Positions 45,578 through 55,082 of a DNA stretch of 64,000 nucleotides are shown here, piece after piece. The notes under the pieces are model-generated. The model was not told where the DNA came from. It ran no database searches and worked only from the letters and a program-made list of their open reading frames with translations. Each line of letters opens with the position of its first letter. Position 1 is the stretch's first letter. Source of the stretch: Bacillus sp. ISL-55 (GTDB lineage Bacteria > Bacillota > Bacilli > Bacillales > Cytobacillaceae); assembly GCF_018613155.1 (NCBI RefSeq), contig NZ_JAGGQU010000034.1, forward strand, positions 1-64,000, in the 5' to 3' direction. Position numbers and translations under genes: made by a program.

Positions 45578-46114
45578 TTATATTTTTTCAATCTGTGAAA
45601 ATTCGAGTTCCACCGGAGTATCGCGACCGAACATATTGACAAGAACTTTAAGCTTTGCCTTGTCCTTATCAATCTCTTCGATTGTTCCTGTGAAGTTGGC
45701 AAATGGCCCTTCGCTTACCTGAACAGTTTCACCAAGTTCGAAATTGATATCAACCTTCTTCTCCTCAACTCCCATGCGCTTGAGGATGAACGTTACTTCG
45801 TCAGGCAATAACGCGGTTGGTTTTGATCCTGCACCAGAAGAACCAACGAATCCAGTTACTCCTGGAGTGTTGCGGACAACATACCATGAATCATCGGTCA
45901 TGACCAATTCTACCAGGACATAGCCCGGGAAAGTCTTTCTCTTAACAACTTTCTTTTTACCATTTTTGAAATCTGTTTCTTCTTCTTCAGGTACGATAAC
46001 CCGGAAGATCTTATCTTGCATGCCCATTGTTTCTACACGCTTTTCAAGATTTGTCTTGACCTTGTTCTCGTAGCCTGAGTAAGTATGCACTACATACCAA
46101 TTCTTTTCCATCAT
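45578..46114 (-). CDS. nusG: Transcription elongation/termination factor NusG
   Basis: 178 aa. NGN domain (NWYVVHTYSGYENKVKTNLE; FPGYVLVE) and C-terminal KOW domain (VQVSEGPFANFTGTIEEID). Start is ATG ATG; the nearest strong Shine-Dalgarno (GGGAGGGACGG) is about 18 bases away but GGAC-N6-GTCC could fold to bring it close. The leader holds a promoter followed by a terminator. Confidence 0.96.
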   Translation of the reverse strand: MMEKNWYVVHTYSGYENKVKTNLEKRVETMGMQDKIFRVIVPEEEETDFKNGKKKVVKRKTFPGYVLVELVMTDDSWYVVRNTPGVTGFVGSSGAGSKPTALLPDEVTFILKRMGVEEKKVDINFELGETVQVSEGPFANFTGTIEEIDKDKAKLKVLVNMFGRDTPVELEFSQIEKI

Positions 46115-46158
46115 AGAGGACTAAATCGTCCGTCCCTCCCTATTTCCAAATGCACTAG

Positions 46159-46208
46159 AAAAGCGTGAGTGCCTTGGTCAGCCTTGAGGGCTAGGCACTG
46201 GAGCTTTC
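46159..46208 (+). repeat. Dispersed palindromic element, internally deleted copy 5
   Basis: About 50 bp: AAAAGCGTGAGTGCCTTGGT, then CAGCCTTGAGGGCTAGGCACTGGAGCT in sequence blocks. Outer arms kept (AGTGCCT/AGGCACT), centre missing. In the nusG leader. Confidence 0.7.
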
Positions 46209-46242
46209 AACATCTAATGTAAAGGTGAATTTTTCAAGCAAA

Positions 46243-46265
46243 TAAAAAACCCGTTATCCGGGCTT
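46243..46265 (-). terminator. Terminator in the secE-nusG spacer
   Basis: Minus strand AAGCCCG-GATAA-CGGGTTT then TTTATTT. It lies after the nusG promoter, so it may attenuate nusG as well as end secE transcripts. Confidence 0.7.
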
Positions 46266-46293
46266 TTAAACTTGTCCTGCGTTTATATTTTCC

Positions 46294-46302
46294 ATTATAC
46301 CA
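46294..46302 (-). promoter_or_regulatory. Extended -10 promoter candidate for nusG
   Basis: Minus strand TG-G-TATAAT, just after the secE stop codon; -35 weak (TTGAAT at a 19-bp spacing, overlapping the secE end). Confidence 0.55.
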
Positions 46303-46316
46303 TGAGTTCGTAGTGG

Positions 46317-46499
46317 TTATTCAAGAATTAAGCGAATCAATTCAGAAATACCAAGGTCTAACACTGCGAAGAATAGAGCCGCAAAAGCAACTGTAGACAG
46401 AACCGTAATCGTGTAGCGAGTCAGTTCTTTGCGTCTAGGCCAGCTGACCTTCCTCATTTCACGTCCAACTTCACTGAAAAAATTTGTGATGCGCTGCAT
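46317..46499 (-). CDS. secE: Protein translocase subunit SecE
   Basis: 60 aa, single C-terminal membrane helix (about 30-55), preceded by the amphipathic EVGREMRKVSWPRRKEL. Clamps SecY. TTGGAGG before ATG. Confidence 0.95.
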   Translation of the reverse strand: MQRITNFFSEVGREMRKVSWPRRKELTRYTITVLSTVAFAALFFAVLDLGISELIRLILE

Positions 46500-46550
46500 T
46501 TTGTAACCTCCAACTTATCGGGATTCCATATGATGATCTATCTGAAAACC

Positions 46551-46700
46551 TTATTTCGTTTCCTTATGAACTGTATGGGCACCGCAGTTGCTGCAGTACT
46601 TTTTCAGCTCCAGTCGTTCTGTTTGCGTTTGCTTGTTGCTCGTTGTGGAATAATTGCGGGAACCGCATTCCTGACAAGCAAGAGTCACTTTGTTATTCAT
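46551..46700 (-). CDS. rpmGB: 50S ribosomal protein L33, zinc-ribbon form
   Basis: 49 aa, below the usual ORF length cut-off: [20 protein letters not shown], then [20 protein letters not shown] and AHTVHKETK. Two CxxC pairs make it the zinc-containing type. ATG at 46698-46700 is nine bases from GGGTG; an ATG two codons upstream is too close. First gene before secE. Confidence 0.94.
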   Translation of the reverse strand: MNNKVTLACQECGSRNYSTTSNKQTQTERLELKKYCSNCGAHTVHKETK

Positions 46701-46764
46701 TGACATCTACACCCGCTTTAACAGGCCAGTTTCTATGAAACCGCCATCTATATATATCTTTAAA

Positions 46765-46793
46765 AAGATACCACGGCAGATAGCTTGTGTCAA
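46765..46793 (-). promoter_or_regulatory. rpmGB-secE promoter (sigma-A)
   Basis: Minus strand TTGACA (46788-46793), 17-bp spacer, TATCTT (46765-46770). Confidence 0.75.
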
Positions 46794-46847
46794 TAAGTGG
46801 TTACGAGATTAAAAGTCAGTTTTGTGGCTATTTTTCGTCAATTCAGG

Positions 46848-47498
46848 CTACACCGACAGCTCTCTCAGCTCAAGATACCGTTCAAGTTTCCGCTTCACGC
46901 GCTGAAGCGCATTGTCGATTGACTTGACATGGCGATTCAGCTCTTCGGAAATTTCCTGGTAAGACTGTCCGTCCAAATATAATGCGAGCACTTTTCGCTC
47001 AAGGTCACTCAGCAGCTCTGTCATTTTCACTTCAATCTGGTCAAACTCTTCCTGGTTGATAAATAACTCTTCGGGGTCCATCACTTTGGCTCCGGATAAA
47101 ACATCCATCAGCGTCCTGTCCGATTCTTCATCATAAATCGGCTTGTCCAGGGAAACATAGGAGTTAAGCGGGATGTGTTTTTGCCTTGTGGCCGTCTTGA
47201 TGGCCGTAATGATCTGACGGGTAATGCATAGTTCTGCAAATGCTTTGAATGATGTTAGCTTGTCCTCCCGGAAATCACGGATTGCTTTATATAAGCCGAT
47301 CATTCCTTCTTGCACGATGTCCTCTTTATCTGCTCCAATCAGGAAGTATGACCGTGCTTTCGCCCGAACAAAATTCCTGTATTTGTGAATCAGATAATCA
47401 AGTGCGTCACTTTCTCCTCTGTGCACTGCTTCTACAATTTCTTCATCTTCCAGCAACAAATAAGCTTCATTTAAACGATTACCGATGTCAGCACTCAT
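46848..47498 (-). CDS. sigH: RNA polymerase sigma-H factor (Spo0H)
   Basis: 216 aa. Region 2 (YRNFVRAKARSYFLIGADKE, DIVQEGMIGLYKAIRDF) and region 4 (LSDLERKVLALYLDGQSYQE, VKSIDNALQRVKRKLE). Drives early sporulation and competence genes. GGGGGG ribosome-binding site; its own sigma-A promoter lies upstream. Confidence 0.96.
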   Translation of the reverse strand: MSADIGNRLNEAYLLLEDEEIVEAVHRGESDALDYLIHKYRNFVRAKARSYFLIGADKEDIVQEGMIGLYKAIRDFREDKLTSFKAFAELCITRQIITAIKTATRQKHIPLNSYVSLDKPIYDEESDRTLMDVLSGAKVMDPEELFINQEEFDQIEVKMTELLSDLERKVLALYLDGQSYQEISEELNRHVKSIDNALQRVKRKLERYLELRELSV

Positions 47499-47532
47499 TA
47501 AGATCCCCCCGCCCGCACATACAGTTAGAAAT

Positions 47533-47562
47533 ATTATACAGCAGGCTTTTTTAAGGCGTCAA
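47533..47562 (-). promoter_or_regulatory. sigH promoter (sigma-A)
   Basis: Minus strand TTGACG (47557-47562), 18-bp spacer, TATAAT (47533-47538), immediately after the rae1 stop. Confidence 0.75.
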
Positions 47563-47566
47563 CAGG

Positions 47567-48076
47567 TCAATGCTCTCCTCTGCGCCATTTTTCAAAAATT
47601 TCTGCCACTTCTTTTGTAAGCGGAATCTTGGCACTTGGCTTTTTTTCCTGGATTACTTTCACTCGTTTTTCAATTTTTTTGCTGATTAAATTTGTTTCGT
47701 TAAGCAGCTCCCTTGCTGATTTTCTTAGGGCTCCCTGTCCAAAAATCGCCCACTGCTCGGTGTAGTCTGAGGTGGCTACATGGATCTGCGTTTTGCGGTT
47801 GCTGAGGTCGATCGCCAGCCTTTCAATCCGCTCATCCGCTGTTTCATTTTCTTTTGTAAAAATAACTTCTACCTTGTAGTTTTTGTATTTCTTTTGGTTA
47901 CCCGATACAAAATGTGCATCAAAAACAATGATGACGCGATAGCCGGTATAGGCCTGATATTCAGCCATAATTTCCACCAGGCGGTCCCTGGCAGCTGAAA
48001 GCTCTCTCTTCTTCAAGCTGACCAGCTCCGGCCATGCGCCGATAATGTTGTAGCCGTCAACAAGCAGGATATCCAT
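47567..48076 (-). CDS. rae1: Ribosome-associated NYN-domain endoribonuclease Rae1 (YacP)
   Basis: 169 aa. PIN-like NYN fold: MDILLVDGYNIIGAWPEL, YRVIIVFDAHFVSGN, and ADERIERLAIDLSNRKTQIH, VATSDYTEQW with acidic active-site residues. B. subtilis Rae1 cleaves mRNA in the ribosomal A site. Two bases after rlmB. Confidence 0.92.
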   Translation of the reverse strand: MDILLVDGYNIIGAWPELVSLKKRELSAARDRLVEIMAEYQAYTGYRVIIVFDAHFVSGNQKKYKNYKVEVIFTKENETADERIERLAIDLSNRKTQIHVATSDYTEQWAIFGQGALRKSARELLNETNLISKKIEKRVKVIQEKKPSAKIPLTKEVAEIFEKWRRGEH

Positions 48077-48078
48077 TC

Positions 48079-49080
48079 CTATTCCCCTAGCGGATGACGT
48101 TTGCGGTGAACTTCATACATCAAGAGTGCTGCGGCAACTGATGCATTCAGGGAAGTAACATGTCCAACCATTGGAAGACTTAAAAGAAAATCACACTTGT
48201 CCCTGATCAGCCTTCCCATTCCTTTTCCTTCGCTGCCGATCACCAGGCCAAGAGGAAAAGTTCCATCGATTTGACGAAAATCCTGTTTTGCCGAAGCATC
48301 CGTTCCAGCGATCCAGACACCGCGTCCCTTCAATTCATCGATTGTCTGCGCCATATTCGTGACTCTCGCAACCGGGATATATTCGATGGCACCAGTTGAT
48401 AATTTTGCAACTGTAGTTGTCAGTCCAACAGCTCTTCTTTTAGGAATGATAATCCCGTGAGCCCCTGAGGCATCAGCTGTCCTCATGATGGAACCTAGAT
48501 TGTGCGGATCCTCAATTTCATCGAGGAGCAAAAAGAAAGGAGGCTCATTTTTCTTTTCTGCTGCCGCGAATAAATCATCGATCTCCGCATATTCATAGGC
48601 TGCCACCTGGGCGATGACACCCTGGTGATTTCCATCCGCAAGCTGGTCGATTTTCTTTTTCGGGACGAATTGGACGATGACATTGGCTTCCTTCGCCATC
48701 CCGATGACCTGTTGCATCTGTCCGCTCTGGGAGCCCTCCGCAATCAGGATTTTGTTAATGTCCCGTTCCGATTTCAAGGCTTCGATCACCGGATTTTTTC
48801 CGATTATGTAATCCTGGTTTTCGTGTTGTTCTTGAAGCTGGTCAGGTTTTTGTCCGTGTTTCTGATCGCGTTTTGGTTCGAGTTTTTGGTCTAGTCTTGG
48901 CTCGTGTTTCCTATCACGTCTTTGCTCGTGTTTTTGATCACGCTTTGCCTCATGTTCCTGGCCCCTGGCTGCTCTGTTCTTTGGCTTATCATCCTGTCTT
49001 TGCGCCTGGTTCCGAGCTGGTTTGCGCTTCTTGTCATCAACGGGCTTTTGCCTATTGTTCCGGCTTTGTTTCTGGCTCAT
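48079..49080 (-). CDS. rlmB: 23S rRNA (guanosine-2'-O)-methyltransferase RlmB (SpoU family), extended N-terminus
   Basis: 333 aa from ATG at 49078-49080 (GGAGG nine bases upstream). Residues 1-85 are low complexity, with an eight-residue repeat (RDQKHEQR, RDRKHEPR, LDQKLEPK, RDQKHGQK). The enzyme proper begins near DYIIGKNPVIEALKSERD. SPOUT motifs: EIEDPHNLGSIMRTADASGA, VIGSEGKGMG, LPMVGHVTSLNASVAAAL. The usual length is about 250 aa. Overlaps mrnC by 29 bp. Confidence 0.93.
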   Translation of the reverse strand: MSQKQSRNNRQKPVDDKKRKPARNQAQRQDDKPKNRAARGQEHEAKRDQKHEQRRDRKHEPRLDQKLEPKRDQKHGQKPDQLQEQHENQDYIIGKNPVIEALKSERDINKILIAEGSQSGQMQQVIGMAKEANVIVQFVPKKKIDQLADGNHQGVIAQVAAYEYAEIDDLFAAAEKKNEPPFFLLLDEIEDPHNLGSIMRTADASGAHGIIIPKRRAVGLTTTVAKLSTGAIEYIPVARVTNMAQTIDELKGRGVWIAGTDASAKQDFRQIDGTFPLGLVIGSEGKGMGRLIRDKCDFLLSLPMVGHVTSLNASVAAALLMYEVHRKRHPLGE

Positions 49081-49504
49081 GGAATCTTTCCTCCCTTCTT
49101 TCTTCAGCAAGTGTAAATATTGTGGTTATCAGTTCTTCTATCCGTTGCTCATTGCCTGCCAGATATAGAGAACCAATCAAGGCCTCAAAGGCTGTGCTGT
49201 AACGGTAAGTTTGGACATCGGTGTTCCTCGGAACAGATCCTGACTTCGCATTCCTGCCCCTTTTTACAATTGTCATTTCCGCTTCGGACAGAATCTCCAT
49301 GTCGATCAGTTTGTGGAGGTATTTCGCCTGTGATTTTGCCGATACATAAGCGGTCGCTTCTTTATGCAGCTTATTTGGCCGAACCTTGCCGCTTTGCAGC
49401 AGGTGATGCCGGACATACAGTTCATATACAGCATCACCCATGTAGGCAAGCGCCAGGCTATTCAATTGTTTTTCATCTACTTTTTGTTCGTAATGCAGCA
49501 TCAT
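49052..49504 (-). CDS. mrnC: Mini-ribonuclease III (MrnC)
   Basis: 150 aa. RNase III catalytic domain without the double-stranded RNA-binding domain: SLALAYMGDAVYELYVRHHL and STAFEALIGSLYLAGNEQRI hold the acidic residues. Matures 23S rRNA ends. Starts directly after the cysS stop; either of two ATGs is possible. Its C-terminus is Glu/Arg rich and overlaps rlmB. Confidence 0.94.
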   Translation of the reverse strand: MMLHYEQKVDEKQLNSLALAYMGDAVYELYVRHHLLQSGKVRPNKLHKEATAYVSAKSQAKYLHKLIDMEILSEAEMTIVKRGRNAKSGSVPRNTDVQTYRYSTAFEALIGSLYLAGNEQRIEELITTIFTLAEERREERFHEPETKPEQ

Positions 49505-50902
49505 TTAGCCTCTTTTCCATCTGATGCCTTGCGGAGTGTCTTCGATGATGATATTCATTTCCTTCAACTGGTCACGGATCTCATCTGCCAGCTGGAAATT
49601 CCTGTCCTTGCGAGCCTGCGTTCTTTTTTCGATCAAGGCTTCGATATCTTCATCAAGCAATTCCTCATCTTTAAGCGACAGGCCGAGGACGTCGAACAAA
49701 ATCTCAAATTCCTTTAAGAATGCGTTAATTACTTCCTCGGAAGTGTTTTTCTCCATCAAGTACAGATTAGATAACTTTGAAAGTTCAAACAGAGTGGATA
49801 CGCCATTTGCGGTGTTAAAGTCATCATCCATATCCTTGATGAACTGCTCACGGAGCCCGGCGATTTTATCCAGCCATTCCTGGTTGTCATCAGTAAGATT
49901 AGCGCTTGTTTCGAGTCTGTGCTTCAGATTTTGGTAAGATGTTTTCAAGCGCTCGAAAGCAGCACTTGTCTTTTCAAGTAGCTCCTGGCTGTAATTGATC
50001 GGATTCCGGTAATGAACTGAAATCATGAAAAATCTTAATACCTGTGGATCAACCTGCTTAATGATGTCATGAACTGTGACAAAATTGCCAAGTGACTTGG
50101 ACATCTTTTCATTGTCAATATTGATGTATCCATTATGCATCCAGTAGCGGGCAAATGTCTGCCCTGTCAGCGCCTCTGACTGAGCGATTTCATTTTCATG
50201 GTGCGGGAAGGCCAAATCCTGTCCGCCAGCATGGATATCGATTGTATCCCCAAGATATTCGCGGGCCATCGCCGAGCACTCAATATGCCAGCCTGGACGG
50301 CCTTTCCCCCAAGGACTATCCCAGGAAATCTCGCCTTCCTTTGCAGTCTTCCAAAGCACGAAGTCAAGGGCATCCTGTTTCTTTTCCCCAACCTGGATTC
50401 TTGCTCCTACCTTCAGCTCTTCAATGGATTGATGGGAAAGCTTGCCGTATTCTTTGAACTCTCTCGTGCGATAGTACACATCTCCGCCTGATTCATAGGC
50501 AAAGCCCTTGTCAATCAGCGCGCTGATAAAGTCAATAATCAAATCCATCGTTTCCGTTACCCTTGGGTGCGCATCAGCTTTCTTGCAGCCAAGCGCATGG
50601 ACATCCTCAAAGTAAGCATCGATGAATCTTTGCGCGATTGTCGGGACATCTTCCCCGAGTTCATTCGCTGCTTTGATCAGTTTGTCATCGACATCAGTGA
50701 AGTTCGAAACAAAATTCACATCATAGCCGCGGAATTCAAGATAGCGGCGGACCGTATCAAAAACGATGGCCGGGCGGGCATTTCCGATGTGAATATAGTT
50801 ATAAACGGTAGGACCGCAAACATACATTTTCACTTTTCCCTCTTCTAGCGGGATAAACTCTTCCTTGTTACGAGTGATTGTATTATAGATTTTAATTCCC
50901 AT
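49505..50902 (-). CDS. cysS: Cysteine-tRNA ligase
   Basis: 465 aa from ATG at 50900-50902 (GGAAGGGG eight bases upstream). Class I motifs HIGN (near residue 35) and KMSKSLGN; zinc residues in MYVCGPTVY and [18 protein letters not shown]. Start overlaps the cysE end by 11 bp; shares the T-box upstream of cysE. Confidence 0.97.
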   Translation of the reverse strand: MGIKIYNTITRNKEEFIPLEEGKVKMYVCGPTVYNYIHIGNARPAIVFDTVRRYLEFRGYDVNFVSNFTDVDDKLIKAANELGEDVPTIAQRFIDAYFEDVHALGCKKADAHPRVTETMDLIIDFISALIDKGFAYESGGDVYYRTREFKEYGKLSHQSIEELKVGARIQVGEKKQDALDFVLWKTAKEGEISWDSPWGKGRPGWHIECSAMAREYLGDTIDIHAGGQDLAFPHHENEIAQSEALTGQTFARYWMHNGYINIDNEKMSKSLGNFVTVHDIIKQVDPQVLRFFMISVHYRNPINYSQELLEKTSAAFERLKTSYQNLKHRLETSANLTDDNQEWLDKIAGLREQFIKDMDDDFNTANGVSTLFELSKLSNLYLMEKNTSEEVINAFLKEFEILFDVLGLSLKDEELLDEDIEALIEKRTQARKDRNFQLADEIRDQLKEMNIIIEDTPQGIRWKRG

Positions 50903-51578
50903 TTTCCATGCCCCTTCCTTGCTTCGCAACTTCAAGTTCTTCATTTAATTTGACTAATTCAAGTTCCTTTTTCAATTTAACCAATTCCATTTCGATTTCC
51001 TTGCATCGATCTGCTACGGGATCAGGCAAATCGCGATGGTTAAAGTCCTTCTTGACTCTTACGCCATCCTGGATGACGATTTTCCCAGGGATGCCAACAA
51101 CCGTGGAGTTTGGAGGCACATCCTTCAGGACAACCGACCCGGCCCCCACCTTAGAATTCTCCCCAATCGTGATCGAACCTAAAACCTTCGCCCCGGTGGC
51201 TATCAGCGCATTGTCATTGACAGTAGGGTGGCGTTTCCCCTTTTCCTTGCCAGTACCGCCCAGGGTCACCCCCTGGAACACAGTCACATTATCACCAATC
51301 TCACATGTCTCACCAATGACGACCCCCATTCCATGGTCGATGAAAAAACGTCTGCCAATCTTGGCTCCTGGATGGATTTCTACCCCCGTGAAGAAACGGC
51401 TGATTTGCGAAATGGCTCTAGCGATAAAGTAAAACTTCCGCTTGTAGAAAGCATGTGCCAAGCGATGGGACCAAATCGCATGCAGGCCAGCGTAGGTCAA
51501 AACCACTTCGAGCACGCTCCTGGCAGAAGGATCCTGATCAAAAACAACATCTATGTCTTCCTTCATCATCTTAAACAT
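50892..51578 (-). CDS. cysE: Serine O-acetyltransferase
   Basis: 228 aa. N-terminal helices ([20 protein letters not shown]) and a left-handed beta-helix of hexapeptide repeats ([40 protein letters not shown]). Makes O-acetylserine for cysteine synthesis. A coiled, Leu/Lys/Glu-rich tail duplicates [19 protein letters not shown] before ATG. Confidence 0.96.
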   Translation of the reverse strand: MFKMMKEDIDVVFDQDPSARSVLEVVLTYAGLHAIWSHRLAHAFYKRKFYFIARAISQISRFFTGVEIHPGAKIGRRFFIDHGMGVVIGETCEIGDNVTVFQGVTLGGTGKEKGKRHPTVNDNALIATGAKVLGSITIGENSKVGAGSVVLKDVPPNSTVVGIPGKIVIQDGVRVKKDFNHRDLPDPVADRCKEIEMELVKLKKELELVKLNEELEVAKQGRGMENGN

Positions 51579-51749
51579 GGTGAAATCCTCCTTCTTAATA
51601 ATTTTTTATTGCATTCTTGCTCAGTAGTGAGCACCCATAAAGCTGAAATTTGGTTAAAGCCCTACTAATTTGTTCTATGTGATCGTAATGTGGCGTTACC
51701 ATTTTTTTGAGCCACATAATCCAAATCGCCTGACAGTACATCATGAACA
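51579..51749. other. Spacer between the cysE start and element copy 6
   Basis: Contains the cysE ribosome-binding site and A/T-rich sequence. I see nothing else in it. It belongs to the 671-base gltX-cysE gap, most of which is the element copy and T-box. Confidence 0.6.
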
Positions 51750-51867
51750 AAAAGCGCAAGTGCCTCGTTCAGCCCCGACAAGCGCTGGAGGGACGCCCAA
51801 TGAAGTCGTTCTTTGACTTCAATGGGCGGCTCGAAGCGACTCGAGGGGCTAGGCGCTGGAGCTGGAT
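51750..51867 (+). repeat. Dispersed palindromic element, copy 6 (full length)
   Basis: 118 bp, close to copy 1 at 4.1 kb: same AAAAGCG start, TGAAGTCGTTCTTTGACTTC centre and GGGGCTAGGCGCTGGAGCTG end. Inserted between the cysE T-box terminator and cysE. Confidence 0.85.
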
Positions 51868-51924
51868 TAAGAAAACCACAGGCAGTTATCCACACCTAAA
51901 TAACTTTATAATTTCCTTAACAAA

Positions 51925-52190
51925 TAAAAAAGCGCCCCTGTCGTATACGACAGAGACGCTTGTTATGCGCGGTTCCACTCTGTTTAGGCTACCTAAAGCA
52001 ATAGCCTCAACTTTCACCTGTTAACGGGAGGACCCGCCCGATACTACTCAGGCACGATTGCCTTTTCGCAAAGGGACTCCGAGGCGCATTTCGAAAAATG
52101 AGAGGCCTGAACCACTTTCAGCCGGTGATGGTTCTCTCTAATAAGCGTCATTCTTCTACTTTTCCTCTTCAACACTTTGGTTATATAGAA
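51925..52190 (-). promoter_or_regulatory. T-box riboswitch controlling cysE-cysS
   Basis: Minus strand carries the T-box core AGAGTGGAACCGCGC (51967-51981), a stem-I region with AGAGAGAACC and GGTTCAGGCCTCTC, and a terminator AGCGTCTCTGTCGTA / TACGACAGGGGCGCT followed by TTTTTT (51925-51961). A TGC triplet in GAAATGCGCC (52086-52088) is the likely specifier, cysteine, matching the downstream genes. Uncharged tRNA-Cys would favour the antiterminator. Confidence 0.9.
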
Positions 52191-52198
52191 TTACTCTT

Positions 52199-52227
52199 AC
52201 TATATTACATTTTTGTATTTCTGTTAA
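52199..52227 (-). promoter_or_regulatory. cysE-cysS promoter (sigma-A)
   Basis: Minus strand TTAACA (52222-52227), 17-bp spacer, TATAGT (52199-52204), 22 bases after the gltX stop. Confidence 0.75.
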
Positions 52228-52249
52228 CTAAAATAGCTTAAAAAAGTTA

Positions 52250-53707
52250 TTAGCCTAAAAGCTTCTGGACTCTTTCCATCACTTTTTCTTTGCCGATCAG
52301 TTCCATCGCAAGCATCAGGTCCGGTCCATGTGTTTGCCCTGTTGCTGCTGCACGGATTGGCATGAACAGCTTCTGACCCTTATGGCCAGTTCCTTTTTGG
52401 ACAGCCTTGACTGCTGCCTTGATTCCATCAGCCTTGAACTCTTCAAGCTTATCGATCTCGGCAAGGAATGCATTCAGCACTTCTGGAACCTGTTCACCTG
52501 CAAGGACTTCTTTTGCCTCTTCATCATAGTTTACCTCAGCGCGGAAAAATAAATCCGACATCTCAACGATTTCCGCTCCGAAGCTCATTTTATCATGGTA
52601 AAGGGAAATCAGGCCGCGAACCCATGCATCCTCTTCCGCTGTACGAGTTCCGCTGACTTTTCCAGCTTTAACAAGATGCGGAAGAGCTAGCTCGACAACA
52701 CGGTCCAGATCGGCTTTTTTCATATATTGATTGTTCATCCATGCAAGCTTCTGCTGGTCAAAGAGCGCAGGGGACTTTGAAAGTCTTGCCGGATCGAAAA
52801 TCTCGATGAACTCATCTTTGGAGTAAATCTCTTCTTCACCTGTTGGTGACCATCCAAGCAGGGTAATGAAGTTGAACAACGCTTCAGGCAGATAGCCTAG
52901 CTCTTCGTATTGCTCGATGAACTGGATGATGGACTCGTCACGCTTACTCAGCTTTTTGCGGCTTTCGTTGACAATCAGCGTCATATGGCCAAACACCGGC
53001 GGCTCCCAGCCAAGAGCTTCATAAATCACAAGCTGCTTAGGAGTATTGGAGATATGGTCATCCCCGCGAAGTACGTGGGAAATCTTCATCAAGTGGTCGT
53101 CAATGACAACCGCATAGTTATAAGTAGGCGTGCCATCTTTCTTGACGATGACATAATCACCCATCCCGTCGGACTCAAAGCTAACCTCACCTTTTACCAT
53201 ATCATCGAATTTAAGGATTTTGCCTGCTGGCACCTTGAAACGAAGGCTCGGCTGGCGACCTTCTTTTTCAAACTGTTCCTTCTGTTCTGCTGTCAGGTTG
53301 CGGCAGCGTCCTGAGTATTGAGGAGTTTCATTGCGTGCAGCCTGCTCTTCGCGCTCAGCTTCCAGCTCTTCCTCGGTGCAATAGCACTTGTAGGCGTGGC
53401 CTTTTTCAAGAAGCTCCTTATTGTATTGCTCATATATGTGGTTGCGTTCTGATTGGCGGTACGGTCCGTATTCGCCGCCAACATCGACGCTCTCATCCCA
53501 GTCGATTCCAAGCCACTGAAGATACTTCAACTGGCTTTGCTCTCCGCCTTCGATATTGCGTTTTTTATCTGTATCTTCAATGCGGATGATGAACTTTCCG
53601 CCTCTGTTGCGTGCAAATAAATAATTGAATAGTGCTGTACGCGCATTCCCGATATGTAAATGTCCAGTCGGACTCGGCGCATAACGCACCCGGATATCTG
53701 ATGACAT
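52250..53707 (-). CDS. gltX: Glutamate-tRNA ligase
   Basis: 485 aa from ATG at 53705-53707 after GAGGAGG. Class I motifs HLHIGNAR and KLSKRD; editing-free GluRS of the type that also charges tRNA-Gln in bacilli. Zinc-like CYCTEEE segment near residue 108. 85 bases after ispF. Confidence 0.97.
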   Translation of the reverse strand: MSSDIRVRYAPSPTGHLHIGNARTALFNYLFARNRGGKFIIRIEDTDKKRNIEGGEQSQLKYLQWLGIDWDESVDVGGEYGPYRQSERNHIYEQYNKELLEKGHAYKCYCTEEELEAEREEQAARNETPQYSGRCRNLTAEQKEQFEKEGRQPSLRFKVPAGKILKFDDMVKGEVSFESDGMGDYVIVKKDGTPTYNYAVVIDDHLMKISHVLRGDDHISNTPKQLVIYEALGWEPPVFGHMTLIVNESRKKLSKRDESIIQFIEQYEELGYLPEALFNFITLLGWSPTGEEEIYSKDEFIEIFDPARLSKSPALFDQQKLAWMNNQYMKKADLDRVVELALPHLVKAGKVSGTRTAEEDAWVRGLISLYHDKMSFGAEIVEMSDLFFRAEVNYDEEAKEVLAGEQVPEVLNAFLAEIDKLEEFKADGIKAAVKAVQKGTGHKGQKLFMPIRAAATGQTHGPDLMLAMELIGKEKVMERVQKLLG

Positions 53708-53737
53708 ATTGAATCCTCCTCTAATATAGCTGTTCAT

Positions 53738-53767
53738 TATTGTATCACTATCGATATATAAATCGGA
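53738..53767 (-). promoter_or_regulatory. gltX promoter candidate
   Basis: Minus strand TTCCGA (53762-53767), 18-bp spacer, TACAAT (53738-53743). Confidence 0.4.
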
Positions 53768-53792
53768 AGTGGCTTATCAAGCTGCCTGCGAT

Positions 53793-54275
53793 TTATTTCT
53801 CAGTCTCCTTTAACAAGACGGTTGCCTGGGAAGCGATACCTTCTCCCCGCCCCGGGAAACCGAGCTTCTCTGTTGTCGTCGCCTTGACGTTCACCTGGTT
53901 AGGAGTGCCTTCCAATAAACCTGCAATCCTATCACGCATCGCTTCGATATGCGGTGCCATCTTAGGCTGCTGGGCGATAATCGTGCAGTCTATGTTCACA
54001 AGCTCGTATCCTTTATCTTTCACAATCTTCCATACATGTTCAAGCAATTTAGCTGAATCAGCGTCCTTGAATTCAGGATCAGTATCCGGGAAATGTCTGC
54101 CGATGTCTCCTTCGCCGATTGCTCCAAGGCATGCATCAGCTACCGTATGTAAAAGCACATCGGCATCAGAGTGGCCAAGAAGCCCCTTTTCATATGGAAT
54201 CGTGATTCCGCCAATGATCAGCGGGCGTCCTTCCGTCAGTTGATGCACATCGAAACCTTGTCCAATTCGAAACAT
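53793..54275 (-). CDS. ispF: 2-C-methyl-D-erythritol 2,4-cyclodiphosphate synthase
   Basis: 160 aa. Metal ligands Asp9, His11 (GFDVHQL) and His43 (HSDADVLLH); [13 protein letters not shown] loop. Fifth step of the MEP isoprenoid pathway. AAAAGGAG upstream; 41 bases after ispD. Confidence 0.96.
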   Translation of the reverse strand: MFRIGQGFDVHQLTEGRPLIIGGITIPYEKGLLGHSDADVLLHTVADACLGAIGEGDIGRHFPDTDPEFKDADSAKLLEHVWKIVKDKGYELVNIDCTIIAQQPKMAPHIEAMRDRIAGLLEGTPNQVNVKATTTEKLGFPGRGEGIASQATVLLKETEK

Positions 54276-54316
54276 AATGAATTACTCCTTTTAATTATCT
54301 GGGTTTATATACTCTA

Positions 54317-55012
54317 TCAAACACCGGATTCCTTCCGCTTGCGCAGAATCGCCTGTGCAAAATATAAATCTTCTGGTGTTGTCAGCTTAATATTATCATA
54401 GTCCCCTTCAATGATGCTGACATGATGCGGGATCCGTTCGACTAGGCTAGATTCATCTGTACCGATGAATTGCTCCCCCATCGCCTTGTTATGGGCCTCA
54501 CGCAATACGGAAGCACGGAAAGCCTGCGGGGTCTGGACTGACCACAAGCTTGAACGCTCAATTGTTTCGGCTACCATGCCGTTTGCCGCTTTCTTGATGG
54601 TATCTTTTACAGGAACAGCCACGATTGCCCCGCCATCCTTGCTTGCTGCCTCCACAAGTCTGTGGATGGTTTCTAGTCTGATGAATGGACGGGCAGCGTC
54701 ATGGACAAGCACGATCCCATCCTGTGAATGGACTGCCCTCAGTCCGTTATATACACTGTCCTGGCGTTCCTTGCCGCCAGTGACAAGCGAAGATACTTTA
54801 TGTATACCATATTCACTCAATAAAGACTTGAACTCTTGCTCATCACTAGGATTGATGGCGAGAATGATGCCTGAACATTCAGCATCCGCTTCAAACACCC
54901 TAAGTGTATGGATCAGGATCGGGACATTTTCCAAAGTGAGCAGCAACTTGTTTTTTCCTGCTCCCATTCTCTTCCCCTGACCTGCAGCCGGAATGATAAC
55001 ATGATAAGGCAT
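54317..55012 (-). CDS. ispD: 2-C-methyl-D-erythritol 4-phosphate cytidylyltransferase
   Basis: 231 aa. Nucleotidyltransferase signature PAAGQGKRMGAGKNKLLL at residues 8-25, VHDAARPFI, and VPVKDTIKK. Third step of the MEP pathway; paired with ispF as usual. Confidence 0.96.
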   Translation of the reverse strand: MPYHVIIPAAGQGKRMGAGKNKLLLTLENVPILIHTLRVFEADAECSGIILAINPSDEQEFKSLLSEYGIHKVSSLVTGGKERQDSVYNGLRAVHSQDGIVLVHDAARPFIRLETIHRLVEAASKDGGAIVAVPVKDTIKKAANGMVAETIERSSLWSVQTPQAFRASVLREAHNKAMGEQFIGTDESSLVERIPHHVSIIEGDYDNIKLTTPEDLYFAQAILRKRKESGV

Positions 55013-55082
55013 GATGTTAATCCCCCCAATCTATTTTCTGCTATTGCAACCTTTTTGATAAAATGACTTTTAACATATAAAC

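Noticed and set aside
48873-49202. 109-codon plus-strand frame
   Set aside because: Antisense shadow of the repetitive rlmB N-terminus and mrnC; no initiation signals.
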